A DNA stretch of 18,512 bases from Clostridia bacterium (GTDB lineage Bacteria; Bacillota; Clostridia; Christensenellales; Borkfalkiaceae): assembly GCA_900769565.1 (NCBI GenBank), contig CAAGHC010000054.1, positions 1 through 18,512 on the forward strand, read 5' to 3'. Of this stretch, positions 1 through 8,263 are shown one piece after another (the stretch's first letter is position 1; each line of letters starts with the position of its first letter). The position numbers and the translations under genes were made by a program. The notes under the pieces were generated by a model that worked only from the letters and a program-made list of their open reading frames with translations, was not told the DNA's origin and did no database searches.

Positions 1-630
1 AGCACCACATATAGCAGTTTTAAGCTTTAAGTCGTTAACCTTTCCTTCTTGTTCTAGAAGTTCGGTAATATGCAAAAGATACGAAGGTGTACAAGCAATT
101 GCCGTAACGCCAAAATCTAGCATCATTGTAGTAAGTTTTTTAGAATTGCCCGTACTCATTGGAACAACCATAGCGCCGATTTTTTCCGCACCACCGTGTG
201 CACCAAGCCCACCAGTAAACAAGCCGTAGCCATAAGCAATTTGAACAATATCTTCCTTACTAATACCAGCCATAGTAAAACATCTAGCAACACATTCTGA
301 CCAAATATCAAGGTCGTAACGAGTATATCCAACTACAGTTGCCTTGCCAGTTGTGCCACTTGATGCGTGCACCCTTACAATTTGCGATTGAGGAACTGCA
401 AATAGCCCGAAAGGATAATTATCCCTTAAGTCGTCTTTAGTAGTAAACGGTAGCTTAACAATATCTTCAACGCCCTTAATATCGCCAGGCATTAAACCTA
501 TCGCTTGCATTTTTTTACGATAAAAATCCACGTTGTGATATACGTAATCAACAAGTTTTTTAAGTCTTGAACTCTGTAATGCCGTAAGCTCATCTCTACT
601 CATGCACTCTTTTGTTTCATTCCAAATCAT
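1..630 (-). CDS. paaK: Phenylacetate-CoA ligase family protein, 3'-truncated by the window edge (copy 1)
   Basis: AMP-forming aryl-acid:CoA ligase: aryl acid + ATP + CoA gives aryl-CoA + AMP + PPi, in the cytoplasm. Only the first 210 residues lie in the window; the frame is open to base 1 and a full protein should be about 430 residues. It begins MIWNETKECMSRDEL. It carries the adenylate-forming P-loop SSGTTGKATVVGYT at about residues 80-93 and the family segment NYPFGLFAVP just before it. The start at 628-630 is supported by AGGAG six bases upstream. It lies 24 nt after iorB on the same strand, so it is very likely the last visible gene of the ior operon. It is a clear but diverged paralogue of the complete copy at 2970-4268 (both start MIW, share DNYPFGLFAVP and the P-loop). 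The aryl substrate cannot be read from the sequence. Confidence 0.9.
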   Translation of the reverse strand, partial: MIWNETKECMSRDELTALQSSRLKKLVDYVYHNVDFYRKKMQAIGLMPGDIKGVEDIVKLPFTTKDDLRDNYPFGLFAVPQSQIVRVHASSGTTGKATVVGYTRYDLDIWSECVARCFTMAGISKEDIVQIAYGYGLFTGGLGAHGGAEKIGAMVVPMSTGNSKKLTTMMLDFGVTAIACTPSYLLHITELLEQEGKVNDLKLKTAICGA

Positions 631-654
631 GATTATCTCCTACCTAAATAGACG

Positions 655-1227
655 TTAATTGTGTTCATAACCACGTATAAACGCTTTTTCATTAATTTCA
701 ACAGTTTTTTGTGGAACAGTCTTTCTTACAACGTTGAGCCATGCATCTTTATCAAACCCGATAAATTTAGCACCAAGCCCCAAAACAACAGAGTTAAGAA
801 CTTTACTATTGCCAAGTTCTTTAGCGATAGTTGCACCATCAATAGAATAAACTCTATGCGAATTTTTTAGAGTTTCAATAATATTTTCAGGATATTTACT
901 TGCTCCGATTACAACGGTCATAGGGTCAATTCTGCAGTCGTTAACAATAATTATACCGTCTTTTTTAAGATAATGCGCATATCTCAACGCCTCAAGCCTT
1001 TCAAAAGCAATCAAAATATCAGCCTCGCCTTCTTCTACGACGGGTTCACTAACTTTTTCACCAAATCTAACGAAAGTTACAACGCTACCACCACGTTGCG
1101 CCATACCGTGAACTTCAGAAAGCTTTACGTCAAAACCTGCCTCTAATGCAGTTTTGCCTATAATTCTACTAGTTAATAAAGTACCTTGTCCGCCAACGCC
1201 GACAACCATAACGTTTAATTTTTCCAT
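655..1227 (-). CDS. iorB: Indolepyruvate:ferredoxin oxidoreductase, beta subunit
   Basis: Small subunit of the enzyme that interconverts aryl pyruvates plus CoA with arylacetyl-CoA, CO2 and reduced ferredoxin. 190 residues, the usual length, corresponding to the pyruvate:ferredoxin oxidoreductase gamma-type domain. The N-terminal glycine-rich segment VVGVGGQGTLLTSRIIG and the later SEVHGMAQRGGSV are typical of this family. The frame stays open upstream to 1323, but I choose the ATG at 1227: it lies one base after the iorA stop (TAA, T, ATG), and the upstream part only overlaps iorA and gives a non-family sequence. No good Shine-Dalgarno sequence is visible, so translation is probably coupled to iorA. 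The gene order iorA-iorB and the flanking ligases support the assignment. A related 2-oxoacid oxidoreductase is possible, but the partner subunit is clearly IorA-like. Confidence 0.92.
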   Translation of the reverse strand: MEKLNVMVVGVGGQGTLLTSRIIGKTALEAGFDVKLSEVHGMAQRGGSVVTFVRFGEKVSEPVVEEGEADILIAFERLEALRYAHYLKKDGIIIVNDCRIDPMTVVIGASKYPENIIETLKNSHRVYSIDGATIAKELGNSKVLNSVVLGLGAKFIGFDKDAWLNVVRKTVPQKTVEINEKAFIRGYEHN

Positions 1228-1228
1228 A

Positions 1229-2968
1229 TTACTTTTCCACCTTTGCGATAGCGCCAAATTTGCAGTAACTTGCGCACAGCCCACAGCCGTTACACATAGT
1301 TTCGTCAATTTTAATCGTACCATCTGCTTGTTTGGTTATTGCAGGACAACCAATTTTCAAGCACATGCCACACTTTTTGCATTTTTCGGCATCAGCAACA
1401 CACTTAAAGGGGAATTTTTGACCTTTTAAGAGAGCGCAAGGTGCTTTTGCTATAATAACGGTTAAAACGTCACCGTTAACTGATTGTTTAATAACCTTTT
1501 CAAGTTCTACAACATCAAAAGCATTGACTTCAATAACGTTTTTAACTCCAACAGCTCTACAAATATCTGCAAGATTAACAGCGTTAGTTTGTTCACCTTT
1601 AAGCGTTTTACCCGTTGCGGCGTGTTCTTGGTGACCAGTCATACCAGTCGTTCTATTGTCAAGAATTAAAACCGTACCGGTGGCTTTATTGTACGCCATA
1701 TTAACAAGCGAATTTATACCAGTATGTAAGAAAGTAGAATCTCCGATAACGGCAACCCAATTTTTAATAAATTCTTTACCCTTTGCTTTTTCAATACCAT
1801 GTAACGTAGAAATACTTGCACCCATGCAAAGCGTGGTATCAATAACACCGAGCGGTGCTACAGCACCTAAAGTATAACAACCGATATCGCCTGCAGCGTG
1901 AATTTTAAGTTTATTTAAGACTGAAAATACGCTTCTGTGAGGGCATCCTGGACAAAGAATAGGCGGACGAAGTGGTACTTCCGTTTTATCAAAGACCATT
2001 TCATCTTTACCAAAAAGTGCCTTTTTCAACATATTTGCACTATATTCGCCCTGTTTTGTAAATAATTCCTTTCCCTTAACGTTTAGTCCCCAAGATTTAA
2101 CTTGTTCTTCAATTACCGGCTCAAGTTCTTCAAAAACGTAAACGGTTTCTACGTTTTTAACAAATTCTTCAATAAGTTTTTTAGGTAATGGATTAACCAT
2201 ACCAAGTTTTAACACGCTCGCACTAGGACAAGCCTCTTTAACATATTGATAAGGAATACCACTCGTAATAAAACCAATTTTTTTATCGTTATATTCAACT
2301 TTGTTGATTTCAAAATTAGCACAATCTTCAGCAAGTTTATTTTCTCTATCTTCAACTACTAAATGTCTACCTATCGCTGATGCAGGCATCATAACGAATT
2401 TTTTAACGTTTCTATCGTAAGTTTTATCGGAAACTTCAACCCTGTCGCAAAGTTCAACAACGCCTTGAGAGTGGGAAAGTTTGGTAGTTGTACGTAGAAT
2501 TACGGGCGTATCGTATTTTTCACTTACTTCATAAGCAAATTTAACGAAATCTTTAGCCTCTTGGCTATCCGACGGCTCTAAAACGGGAACGTGCGCAGAC
2601 CTAGCAATCATTCTAGTATCTTGTTCGTTTTGAGAACTAGCTAAACCAGGGTCATCTGCAACGACGATTACGTTACCACCGTTAACACCCGTATAGGCAA
2701 ACGTATACAAAGGGTCACTTGCCACGTTCAAACCAACGTGTTTCATACAAGCAAGACTACGAACGCCAGATAAAGACGCACCGAACGCAACTTCTAACGC
2801 AACCTTTTCATTAGGTGCCCATTCGGTATAAACTTCTTCATATTTGGCTAAATTTTCGCTAATTTCCGTACTTGGCGTACCAGGATAAGCGCTTGAAACT
2901 TTTACGCCAGCCTCATAAACACCACGAGCAATCGCCTCGTTACCAAGCATTATAATTTTTTCACTCAT
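1229..2968 (-). CDS. iorA: Indolepyruvate:ferredoxin oxidoreductase, alpha subunit
   Basis: Large catalytic subunit with thiamine diphosphate and iron-sulfur clusters, 579 residues, a normal length. Visible landmarks: YPGTPSTE at 28-35 (start of the pyrimidine-binding domain), CPGCPHR at 339-345, GDIGCYTLG at 360-368, and the TPP/Mg2+ region GDSTFLHTG (409-417) through DNRTTGMTGHQEH (437-449). The C-terminus is a two-cluster ferredoxin domain: cysteines 530, 533, 536 and 541 (CxxCxxCx4CP, typical of IorA), then 559, 562, 565 and 569. The enzyme is oxygen-sensitive in characterised relatives, which fits an anaerobe. The start is preceded by AAGGAG with 8 nt spacing; this site lies within the last codons of the upstream paaK, and only one base separates the two genes, so the pair is translationally coupled. 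The preferred aryl pyruvate cannot be told from the sequence. Confidence 0.95.
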   Translation of the reverse strand: MSEKIIMLGNEAIARGVYEAGVKVSSAYPGTPSTEISENLAKYEEVYTEWAPNEKVALEVAFGASLSGVRSLACMKHVGLNVASDPLYTFAYTGVNGGNVIVVADDPGLASSQNEQDTRMIARSAHVPVLEPSDSQEAKDFVKFAYEVSEKYDTPVILRTTTKLSHSQGVVELCDRVEVSDKTYDRNVKKFVMMPASAIGRHLVVEDRENKLAEDCANFEINKVEYNDKKIGFITSGIPYQYVKEACPSASVLKLGMVNPLPKKLIEEFVKNVETVYVFEELEPVIEEQVKSWGLNVKGKELFTKQGEYSANMLKKALFGKDEMVFDKTEVPLRPPILCPGCPHRSVFSVLNKLKIHAAGDIGCYTLGAVAPLGVIDTTLCMGASISTLHGIEKAKGKEFIKNWVAVIGDSTFLHTGINSLVNMAYNKATGTVLILDNRTTGMTGHQEHAATGKTLKGEQTNAVNLADICRAVGVKNVIEVNAFDVVELEKVIKQSVNGDVLTVIIAKAPCALLKGQKFPFKCVADAEKCKKCGMCLKIGCPAITKQADGTIKIDETMCNGCGLCASYCKFGAIAKVEK

Positions 2969-2969
2969 T

Positions 2970-4268
2970 TTATTTACTCCTTAAGTCCTTAATACGTTTC
3001 GCTTTACCTTCAAATCTTTGTAAGGTATTAGGCGACTCAAGTTTAACTTTTGCATCAAGTCCTAATATAACTTTTAATTTATTTCTAATTCTGTTTGCCA
3101 AATTTTCTAAAACTGCAAACGAGTCGGTAGACTGCGCAAGCTCTACCCTAATTTCAAGTTTGTCAGAATAGCCTTCTCTTGTTACAACAATCTCATAATG
3201 CGGACCTAATTCTTCAAAACTTAAAATTACTTCTTCAATCTGACTTGGGAAAACGTTTACGCCACGAACTTTTAACATATCGTCGCTCCTGCCAGATAAA
3301 TTTTCCATTCTACAGAACGTTCTACCGCATTTGCACTGCTCGTAAGTCAATCTAGTAATATCTTTAGTTCTATAACGTATAAGCGGAATACCTTCCTTTT
3401 TAATACAAGTAATAACTAATTCACCTTTTTCCCCTTCAGGTAAAACTTCGCCAGTTTCGGGATTTATAATCTCAGGGATAAAGAAATCTTCGTTAATATG
3501 CATACCACAAAGATATTCACATTCACCAGAAACACCAGGGCCTACAAGTTCGCTCATACCGTAGTTTGAAGTAACGAGTACGTCGTCACCCCAATATTTG
3601 TGCATTTCATCACGCATAGCGTCAGTAAGCATTTCACTACCAACCAAAGCAATTTTAACGCCTAAATCCTTTTTGGGGTCAACCCCGATTTCCCTAGCAA
3701 CTTCTGCTAAACGAAGTGCATACGACGGAGTTGCAACAAGTAGCGACGTGTTGAAATCTTTCATATACATTATTTGTTTTTCAGAGTTACCGGTTGACGA
3801 CGGAACTATCGTTGCACCGATATTTTCCAAGCCGTAGTGAAGACCTAACGCACCTGTAAACATTCCGTATCCAAAACAAATTTGAGCAACGTCATCAGCC
3901 GTTGCGCCACCCATACAAGCAATACGGGATACGCATTCCGTCCACATGTCAAGGTCGTTTTGAGTATAACCAACAACCGTGGGCTTACCCGTCGTACCAC
4001 TTGACGCATGTATTCTAACCAACTTGTTACGTGGGACTGCAAACAAACCGAACGGATAATTATCTCTCATATCTTGCTTTGTTACAAATGGTAATTTAGC
4101 AAGGTCTTTGAGAGTTTTAATATCTTCCGGTTTAAGTCCTATTGCATCCATTTTAGCTCTATACGGTTGTACGTTATTATAAACACGCGTTACCGTTTCT
4201 TTTAAGCGCTCAAGCTGAATAGCCTCAATTTCTTGTCTAGATAAAGTTTCTACTTTAGACCAAATCAT
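2970..4268 (-). CDS. paaK: Phenylacetate-CoA ligase family protein, complete (copy 2)
   Basis: AMP-forming aryl-acid:CoA ligase, 432 residues, the normal PaaK length. Motifs: P-loop SSGTTGKP at 89-96, YGMSE at 236-240, YRTKDIT at 299-305 and GRSDDMLKVRGVNVFPSQIE at 326-345, which leads into the small C-terminal domain. Cysteines 250, 254, 312 and 314 could bind metal, as in related proteins, but this is not proven. The start at 4268 has GGAG six bases upstream. It is the first gene of the tight run paaK-iorA-iorB-paaK' and makes the CoA thioester that the Ior enzyme uses or produces. Known relatives pair with Ior either in aromatic amino acid breakdown or, as described in methanogens, in the reverse aryl-acid salvage direction. 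The specific acid (phenylacetate, indoleacetate or 4-hydroxyphenylacetate) is open. Confidence 0.93.
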   Translation of the reverse strand: MIWSKVETLSRQEIEAIQLERLKETVTRVYNNVQPYRAKMDAIGLKPEDIKTLKDLAKLPFVTKQDMRDNYPFGLFAVPRNKLVRIHASSGTTGKPTVVGYTQNDLDMWTECVSRIACMGGATADDVAQICFGYGMFTGALGLHYGLENIGATIVPSSTGNSEKQIMYMKDFNTSLLVATPSYALRLAEVAREIGVDPKKDLGVKIALVGSEMLTDAMRDEMHKYWGDDVLVTSNYGMSELVGPGVSGECEYLCGMHINEDFFIPEIINPETGEVLPEGEKGELVITCIKKEGIPLIRYRTKDITRLTYEQCKCGRTFCRMENLSGRSDDMLKVRGVNVFPSQIEEVILSFEELGPHYEIVVTREGYSDKLEIRVELAQSTDSFAVLENLANRIRNKLKVILGLDAKVKLESPNTLQRFEGKAKRIKDLRSK

Positions 4269-4358
4269 ATCTTCTCCAAAATAAATCTATAAATTTTGCA
4301 ACTTTTTACCAAACAAAACGATTATGTCAGACAAAAAGATGCATAAAATCATCAATAA

Positions 4359-5606
4359 TTATAAAACGATAGTGCCAACGCTTCTAACGCGAAGTGGAAT
4401 AATATCTTTAAGCTCAAAATACTTGCTCATAACCTTTATAAATTCATCAACCTTATCGTTTTTAACAACGTTCAAAATACTACCTGCGAATCCACCACCG
4501 TGTACTCTAACCGCCCCACCAAATCCGTGTTTCTTAACCAAAGCAATTGCTTGCGGAATAGGTTGCTCGGTACTTCCACCAACGTAACAGTTTTGTAATT
4601 TCCAAAGAGAACTTTCCCCCGACGCATTAATAGCATCTAAGAATAAATGATAATCGTTGCTATCCAATGCGAATGCTACTTGGTCAACCCTTTGGTTTTC
4701 CTCATAAAAATGTATTGCACGATTTATTGCTCTATCGCACACAGATTTTTTTATTGCAGGAATTTTATTATAAAAAACTTCCTCTTTAATTTCTACAAGC
4801 CTTTCTTTGCCTAATGCCTTAGCAACCGAAAACATTTCTTGTGGAATTGACGCATATTCGTCGGTTAAATCAGCATGGCTACCACCGGTATTTATGAGAA
4901 TTAACGTGTAAGAAGAAAGTGTGTTATCGATTTCAGTAACTTTAATTTTGTTTTTATTAGAAAAGTCTAGCTTTTTAAGACCGCCGTAAGCAATAGCCGA
5001 CTGGTCTAACATACCGCAAGGTTTACCAAAATATTTATTTTCTGCAAAATGTGCAGCAAATACTTTTTCTTCTTTGCTAATTTTACTATTGTTATATAAA
5101 AAGTTAAAAATTTCAGCAATCAATACTTCAAAAGATGCCGAACTTGAAATACCAGCCCCACCAAGGACGTTACTAGTAAAACAAGCGTTAAATCCACCAA
5201 CGTTGTAGCCTTTTTCCTTAAAATAAACAGCCACACCTCTTACAAGAGATGCAGGTGAGCCCTGTTTTTCTGTTTCCATACCGTCAATATCTACGATAAT
5301 GTCGTTATAACCTTCACTTTTAATATAAACTTGTCCATCATCAGTAGGTAAAAACATAGCTAAAGTATCAAGACTTATAGCACAGCAAACTACCTTACCA
5401 CCGTTATGGTCGGTGTGATTTCCACAAACTTCAACCCTGCCACTAGAAGATGCAACGTAAGCGCCGTCAACGTTAAACTCTTCCTTAAAACGCTCGAATA
5501 AAACGTTCATTCTTTCCTTGTGAAAAGCCGTTGACTCTCCGTAGAGAGAAACCATAGTTTGCTCGTCAAAGTTAATTTCATTATAAGGTTTTTTCAATTT
5601 TCGCAT
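4359..5606 (-). CDS. galK: Galactokinase-family GHMP kinase
   Basis: Predicted ATP-dependent sugar kinase, galactose to galactose 1-phosphate, entry of the Leloir pathway. From the ATG at 5606 it is 415 residues, close to family length. Motifs: GRVEVCGNHTDHNGG around residues 56-70 (the usual galactokinase signature reads G-E-H-T-D-Y), the GHMP ATP-binding loop GGAGISSSAS at 149-158 and the C-terminal GGGFAGSILN from about 370. A GTG at 5615 would add three residues, but it sits inside the AGGTGA ribosome binding site that serves the ATG, so I use 5606. No galT, galE or sugar transporter is adjacent, so the context does not confirm the substrate. The GNHTDH variant occurs, to my knowledge, in galactokinase-like proteins of other Clostridia. 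The promoter at 5637-5665 drives it. Confidence 0.82.
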   Translation of the reverse strand: MRKLKKPYNEINFDEQTMVSLYGESTAFHKERMNVLFERFKEEFNVDGAYVASSSGRVEVCGNHTDHNGGKVVCCAISLDTLAMFLPTDDGQVYIKSEGYNDIIVDIDGMETEKQGSPASLVRGVAVYFKEKGYNVGGFNACFTSNVLGGAGISSSASFEVLIAEIFNFLYNNSKISKEEKVFAAHFAENKYFGKPCGMLDQSAIAYGGLKKLDFSNKNKIKVTEIDNTLSSYTLILINTGGSHADLTDEYASIPQEMFSVAKALGKERLVEIKEEVFYNKIPAIKKSVCDRAINRAIHFYEENQRVDQVAFALDSNDYHLFLDAINASGESSLWKLQNCYVGGSTEQPIPQAIALVKKHGFGGAVRVHGGGFAGSILNVVKNDKVDEFIKVMSKYFELKDIIPLRVRSVGTIVL

Positions 5607-5636
5607 AAAACTCACCTATTATAATTTTTCCTATTG

Positions 5637-5665
5637 ATTATAACACTTTTTTAATCATTTGTAAA
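5637..5665 (-). promoter_or_regulatory. Promoter of galK (sigma-A type)
   Basis: Read on the minus strand: -35 TTTACA (5660-5665), 17-nt spacer, -10 TATAAT (5637-5642). This differs from consensus at one position. Transcription should start near 5630, giving a leader of about 24 nt that contains the AGGTGA ribosome binding site. Confidence 0.75.
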
Positions 5666-5732
5666 CGGTATAACCCCATCTTTTTGCTTATTGATTATAT
5701 AATTTTTATTTAGTTATAAATAGTAATATTAC

Positions 5733-5761
5733 TTGACTAATTTCACAAAATATCATATAAT
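5733..5761 (+). promoter_or_regulatory. Promoter of leuS (sigma-A type)
   Basis: -35 TTGACT (5733-5738), exactly 17 nt, -10 TATAAT (5756-5761): 11 of 12 consensus positions. The start of transcription should lie near 5768, giving a leader of about 38 nt with GGAGG at 5787-5791. The leader is too short for a T-box, which many Bacillota use for leuS. The region 5607-5805 holds this promoter and the divergent galK promoter and no gene. Confidence 0.8.
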
Positions 5762-5805
5762 TACTTTGTTTATTTTATTTATTTACGGAGGCTTAAATAG
5801 CTTTT

Positions 5806-8235
5806 ATGGACATTAAGAAAGTTGAACAAAAATGGCAGGCAATTTGGGAAAAGGAAAAAATTAGTAATTTCAACAACAAAAACATGGATAAAAAGTATTA
5901 TTGTTTAGAAATGTTCTCTTATCCTTCAGCCTCAAAGTTACATCTTGGTCACTGGTACAACTACGGCCCTACCGACAGCTTTGTTAGATACAAAAAGATG
6001 AAAGGTTTTGAAGTTTTCCAACCCATGGGCTTTGATGCTTTTGGCTTACCCGCTGAAAATTATGCAATTAAAACGGGCGTTCACCCCAAGGTTTCTACCG
6101 ACCAAAACATAATCAACATGGAACAGACCCTTAAAGAAATGGGCGCCATGTTTGATTGGAGCGCAGAAATTAAAACTTGCGAAGAAGACTATTATAAATG
6201 GACGCAATGGTTGTTCTTAAAATTATACGAAAATGGTCTTGCTTATAGAAAAGAGGCACCCGTTAACTGGTGCCCCGATTGCAAAACCGTTCTTGCCAAC
6301 GAACAGGTTGTAAACGGCGTTTGCGAAAGATGTAAATCCGTTGTTGTAAAGAAAAACTTGACACAATGGTTCTTTAAAATCACTAAATACGCAGAAGAAC
6401 TTCTTCAAGGCTTAAATACGATTGACTGGCCCGAGAAAACTAAACTCATGCAGAAAAACTGGATAGGCAAATCTACCGGTGGCGAAATCGAATTTACCGC
6501 TGAAAGTGGCGATAAGTTTAAGGTGTTTACCACTAGAGCAGATACCTTGTTCGGTGTTTCATACGTTGTATTAGCCCCCGAACACCCACTCGTTGCTAAA
6601 TTAACCTCTAAACAACAATCAAAAGCAGTAGAAGATTATATTTTTGAAACTTCTAAATGCTCTGAAATAGATAGGCTTTCAACCACTCGTGAAAAGACGG
6701 GTGTATATATCGGTCATAATGCAATCAACCCGATAAATGGCAAAATAGTTCCCATCTACGTTGCCGACTACGTTCTTTACTCTTACGGCACGGGCGCAGT
6801 TATGGGCGTTCCATCACACGACGATAGAGATTTCGCTTTTGCAAACAAGTATAATCTTCCTATTACTCGTGTTATTAAAGGTGCAAACTGCAATGATGAA
6901 CTTCCCTTTACCGAAGATGGCATAGTAATGAATAGCCCTGGCTTTGACGGATTAACTAGTGAAGAGGCTAGAAAAGCCATAATCAACAAGTTAGTTGCTG
7001 AAGGCAAAGCCGAACATAAAACTAATTACAGATTAAGAGACTGGTTAGTTTCGCGTCAACGTTATTGGGGCGCACCTATCCCCATGATTCATTGTGAAAA
7101 ATGTGGTGCAGTACCCGTCCCCTATTCAGATTTGCCCGTAAAACTTCCTATGGACGTTGAATTTACACCCGACGGCGAATCACCCCTTGCAAAGCACGAA
7201 GGCTTTATGAACGTTAAATGTCCCGTTTGTGGCGCGCCTGCACGTCGTGACCCCGATACTTTAGACACCTTCGTTTGCTCAAGTTGGTACTTCTTAAGAT
7301 ATCCCGATGCAAACAACTCAAAAGAGCCGTTTAATCCTGAAATTATCAACAAAATGCTACCCGTTGACAAATACGTTGGTGGCGCAGAACACGCTTGTAT
7401 GCACTTACTATACGCTCGTTTCATAACCAAAGCACTTCGCGATATGGGTTATCTAACTTTTGACGAACCGTTCAAGTCACTCGTTCACCAAGGTGTAATT
7501 TTAGGGCCTGACGGACAACGTATGAGTAAATCTAAAGGAAACGTTATTGCACCTGACCCCTACGTTCAAGAACACGGTTCTGACGTTCTTCGTTTATACC
7601 TTATGTTCGGTTTCTCTTACACCGAAGGTGGTCCTTGGAACGTTGACGGCATTAAGGCAATCGCTAAATTCCTTGATAGAATTGAAAGATTATCTATTAA
7701 ACTCAATTCTACACCAAATACTAAATATAACAATATAGGTAAAGAAGAAAAGGAATTACTTTTTGCCACTAACTACGCTATTAAAAACGTTGATAAAGAC
7801 ATGGAATCATTCTCTTTCAATACAGCCGTAGCTAGATTAATGGAATTATTAAATGCTTTAAGCAAATACGATACGTTTGATGGCGAAAAGAACATTCAAT
7901 TATTCAAAAACTGCTTTAAGTCGTTTATACTTTTATTAGCACCCTGCGCACCACACTTTGCCGAAGAAATTTGGGAAAGTATGGGTAATAAAAATTCTAT
8001 TTTCTATTCAAAATACCCCGTTTGTGACGAAAAAGCACTCATAAAAGATGAGGTTGAAGTTGCTGTACAAATCAATAGCAAAATGAAGTGCAGAATCACC
8101 ATACCCAACGGCGCAACCGAAGAAATGGTAAGAGAAATTATTTTTGCTGACGAAAAACTTGCAACCGAACTTAACGGAAAGGATATTAAAAAGTTAATAA
8201 TAGTTCCTAATAGACTTATCAACGTTATCGTTTAA
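5806..8235 (+). CDS. leuS: Leucyl-tRNA synthetase
   Basis: Class I synthetase that charges tRNA-Leu with leucine, cytoplasmic and essential. 809 residues, full length for the bacterial enzyme. HIGH-type motif HLGH at 46-49, CP1 editing-domain threonine-rich stretch TTRADTLFG near 242-250, editing motif VPSHDDRDFAF with the probable editing aspartate D342, LRDWLVSRQRYWGAPIP leading back to the core, and the KMSKS-type motif RMSKS at 572-576. Cysteine pairs in WCPDC/CERC and CEKC/CPVC resemble the zinc-binding inserts of the family. No frameshift or missing motif. The start is fixed by an in-frame stop just upstream. The GGAGG site is 14 nt from the ATG, longer than usual. It is transcribed from a near-consensus promoter and leads into the P-type ATPase 28 nt downstream. 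Confidence 0.98.
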   Translation: MDIKKVEQKWQAIWEKEKISNFNNKNMDKKYYCLEMFSYPSASKLHLGHWYNYGPTDSFVRYKKMKGFEVFQPMGFDAFGLPAENYAIKTGVHPKVSTDQNIINMEQTLKEMGAMFDWSAEIKTCEEDYYKWTQWLFLKLYENGLAYRKEAPVNWCPDCKTVLANEQVVNGVCERCKSVVVKKNLTQWFFKITKYAEELLQGLNTIDWPEKTKLMQKNWIGKSTGGEIEFTAESGDKFKVFTTRADTLFGVSYVVLAPEHPLVAKLTSKQQSKAVEDYIFETSKCSEIDRLSTTREKTGVYIGHNAINPINGKIVPIYVADYVLYSYGTGAVMGVPSHDDRDFAFANKYNLPITRVIKGANCNDELPFTEDGIVMNSPGFDGLTSEEARKAIINKLVAEGKAEHKTNYRLRDWLVSRQRYWGAPIPMIHCEKCGAVPVPYSDLPVKLPMDVEFTPDGESPLAKHEGFMNVKCPVCGAPARRDPDTLDTFVCSSWYFLRYPDANNSKEPFNPEIINKMLPVDKYVGGAEHACMHLLYARFITKALRDMGYLTFDEPFKSLVHQGVILGPDGQRMSKSKGNVIAPDPYVQEHGSDVLRLYLMFGFSYTEGGPWNVDGIKAIAKFLDRIERLSIKLNSTPNTKYNNIGKEEKELLFATNYAIKNVDKDMESFSFNTAVARLMELLNALSKYDTFDGEKNIQLFKNCFKSFILLLAPCAPHFAEEIWESMGNKNSIFYSKYPVCDEKALIKDEVEVAVQINSKMKCRITIPNGATEEMVREIIFADEKLATELNGKDIKKLIIVPNRLINVIV

Positions 8236-8263
8236 AAAACTTAATAAAAATAAAGGCGAAATC

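Noticed and set aside
1228..1323. Longer iorB start at 1323
   Set aside because: The extra 32 residues overlap the ferredoxin domain of iorA in another frame, have no family similarity and no ribosome binding site; the ATG at 1227 is directly after the iorA stop.
1154..1429. Open frame of 91 codons on the plus strand
   Set aside because: It is antisense to iorA/iorB, has no ribosome binding site and no recognisable protein features.
1..4268. The two paaK genes as a misassembly duplicate
   Set aside because: Their protein sequences differ at many positions throughout the shared 210 residues, so they are true paralogues, not a repeated contig segment.
4269..4358. Promoter or terminator between galK and paaK
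   Set aside because: Only weak candidates are seen: a 4-bp GATG/CATC hairpin before a short T run, and TATAGA with poorly spaced -35 options. I could not support either, although paaK may well have its own promoter.
7122..7430. Open frame of 102 codons on the minus strand
   Set aside because: It lies wholly antisense within leuS, whose conserved motifs fill this stretch.
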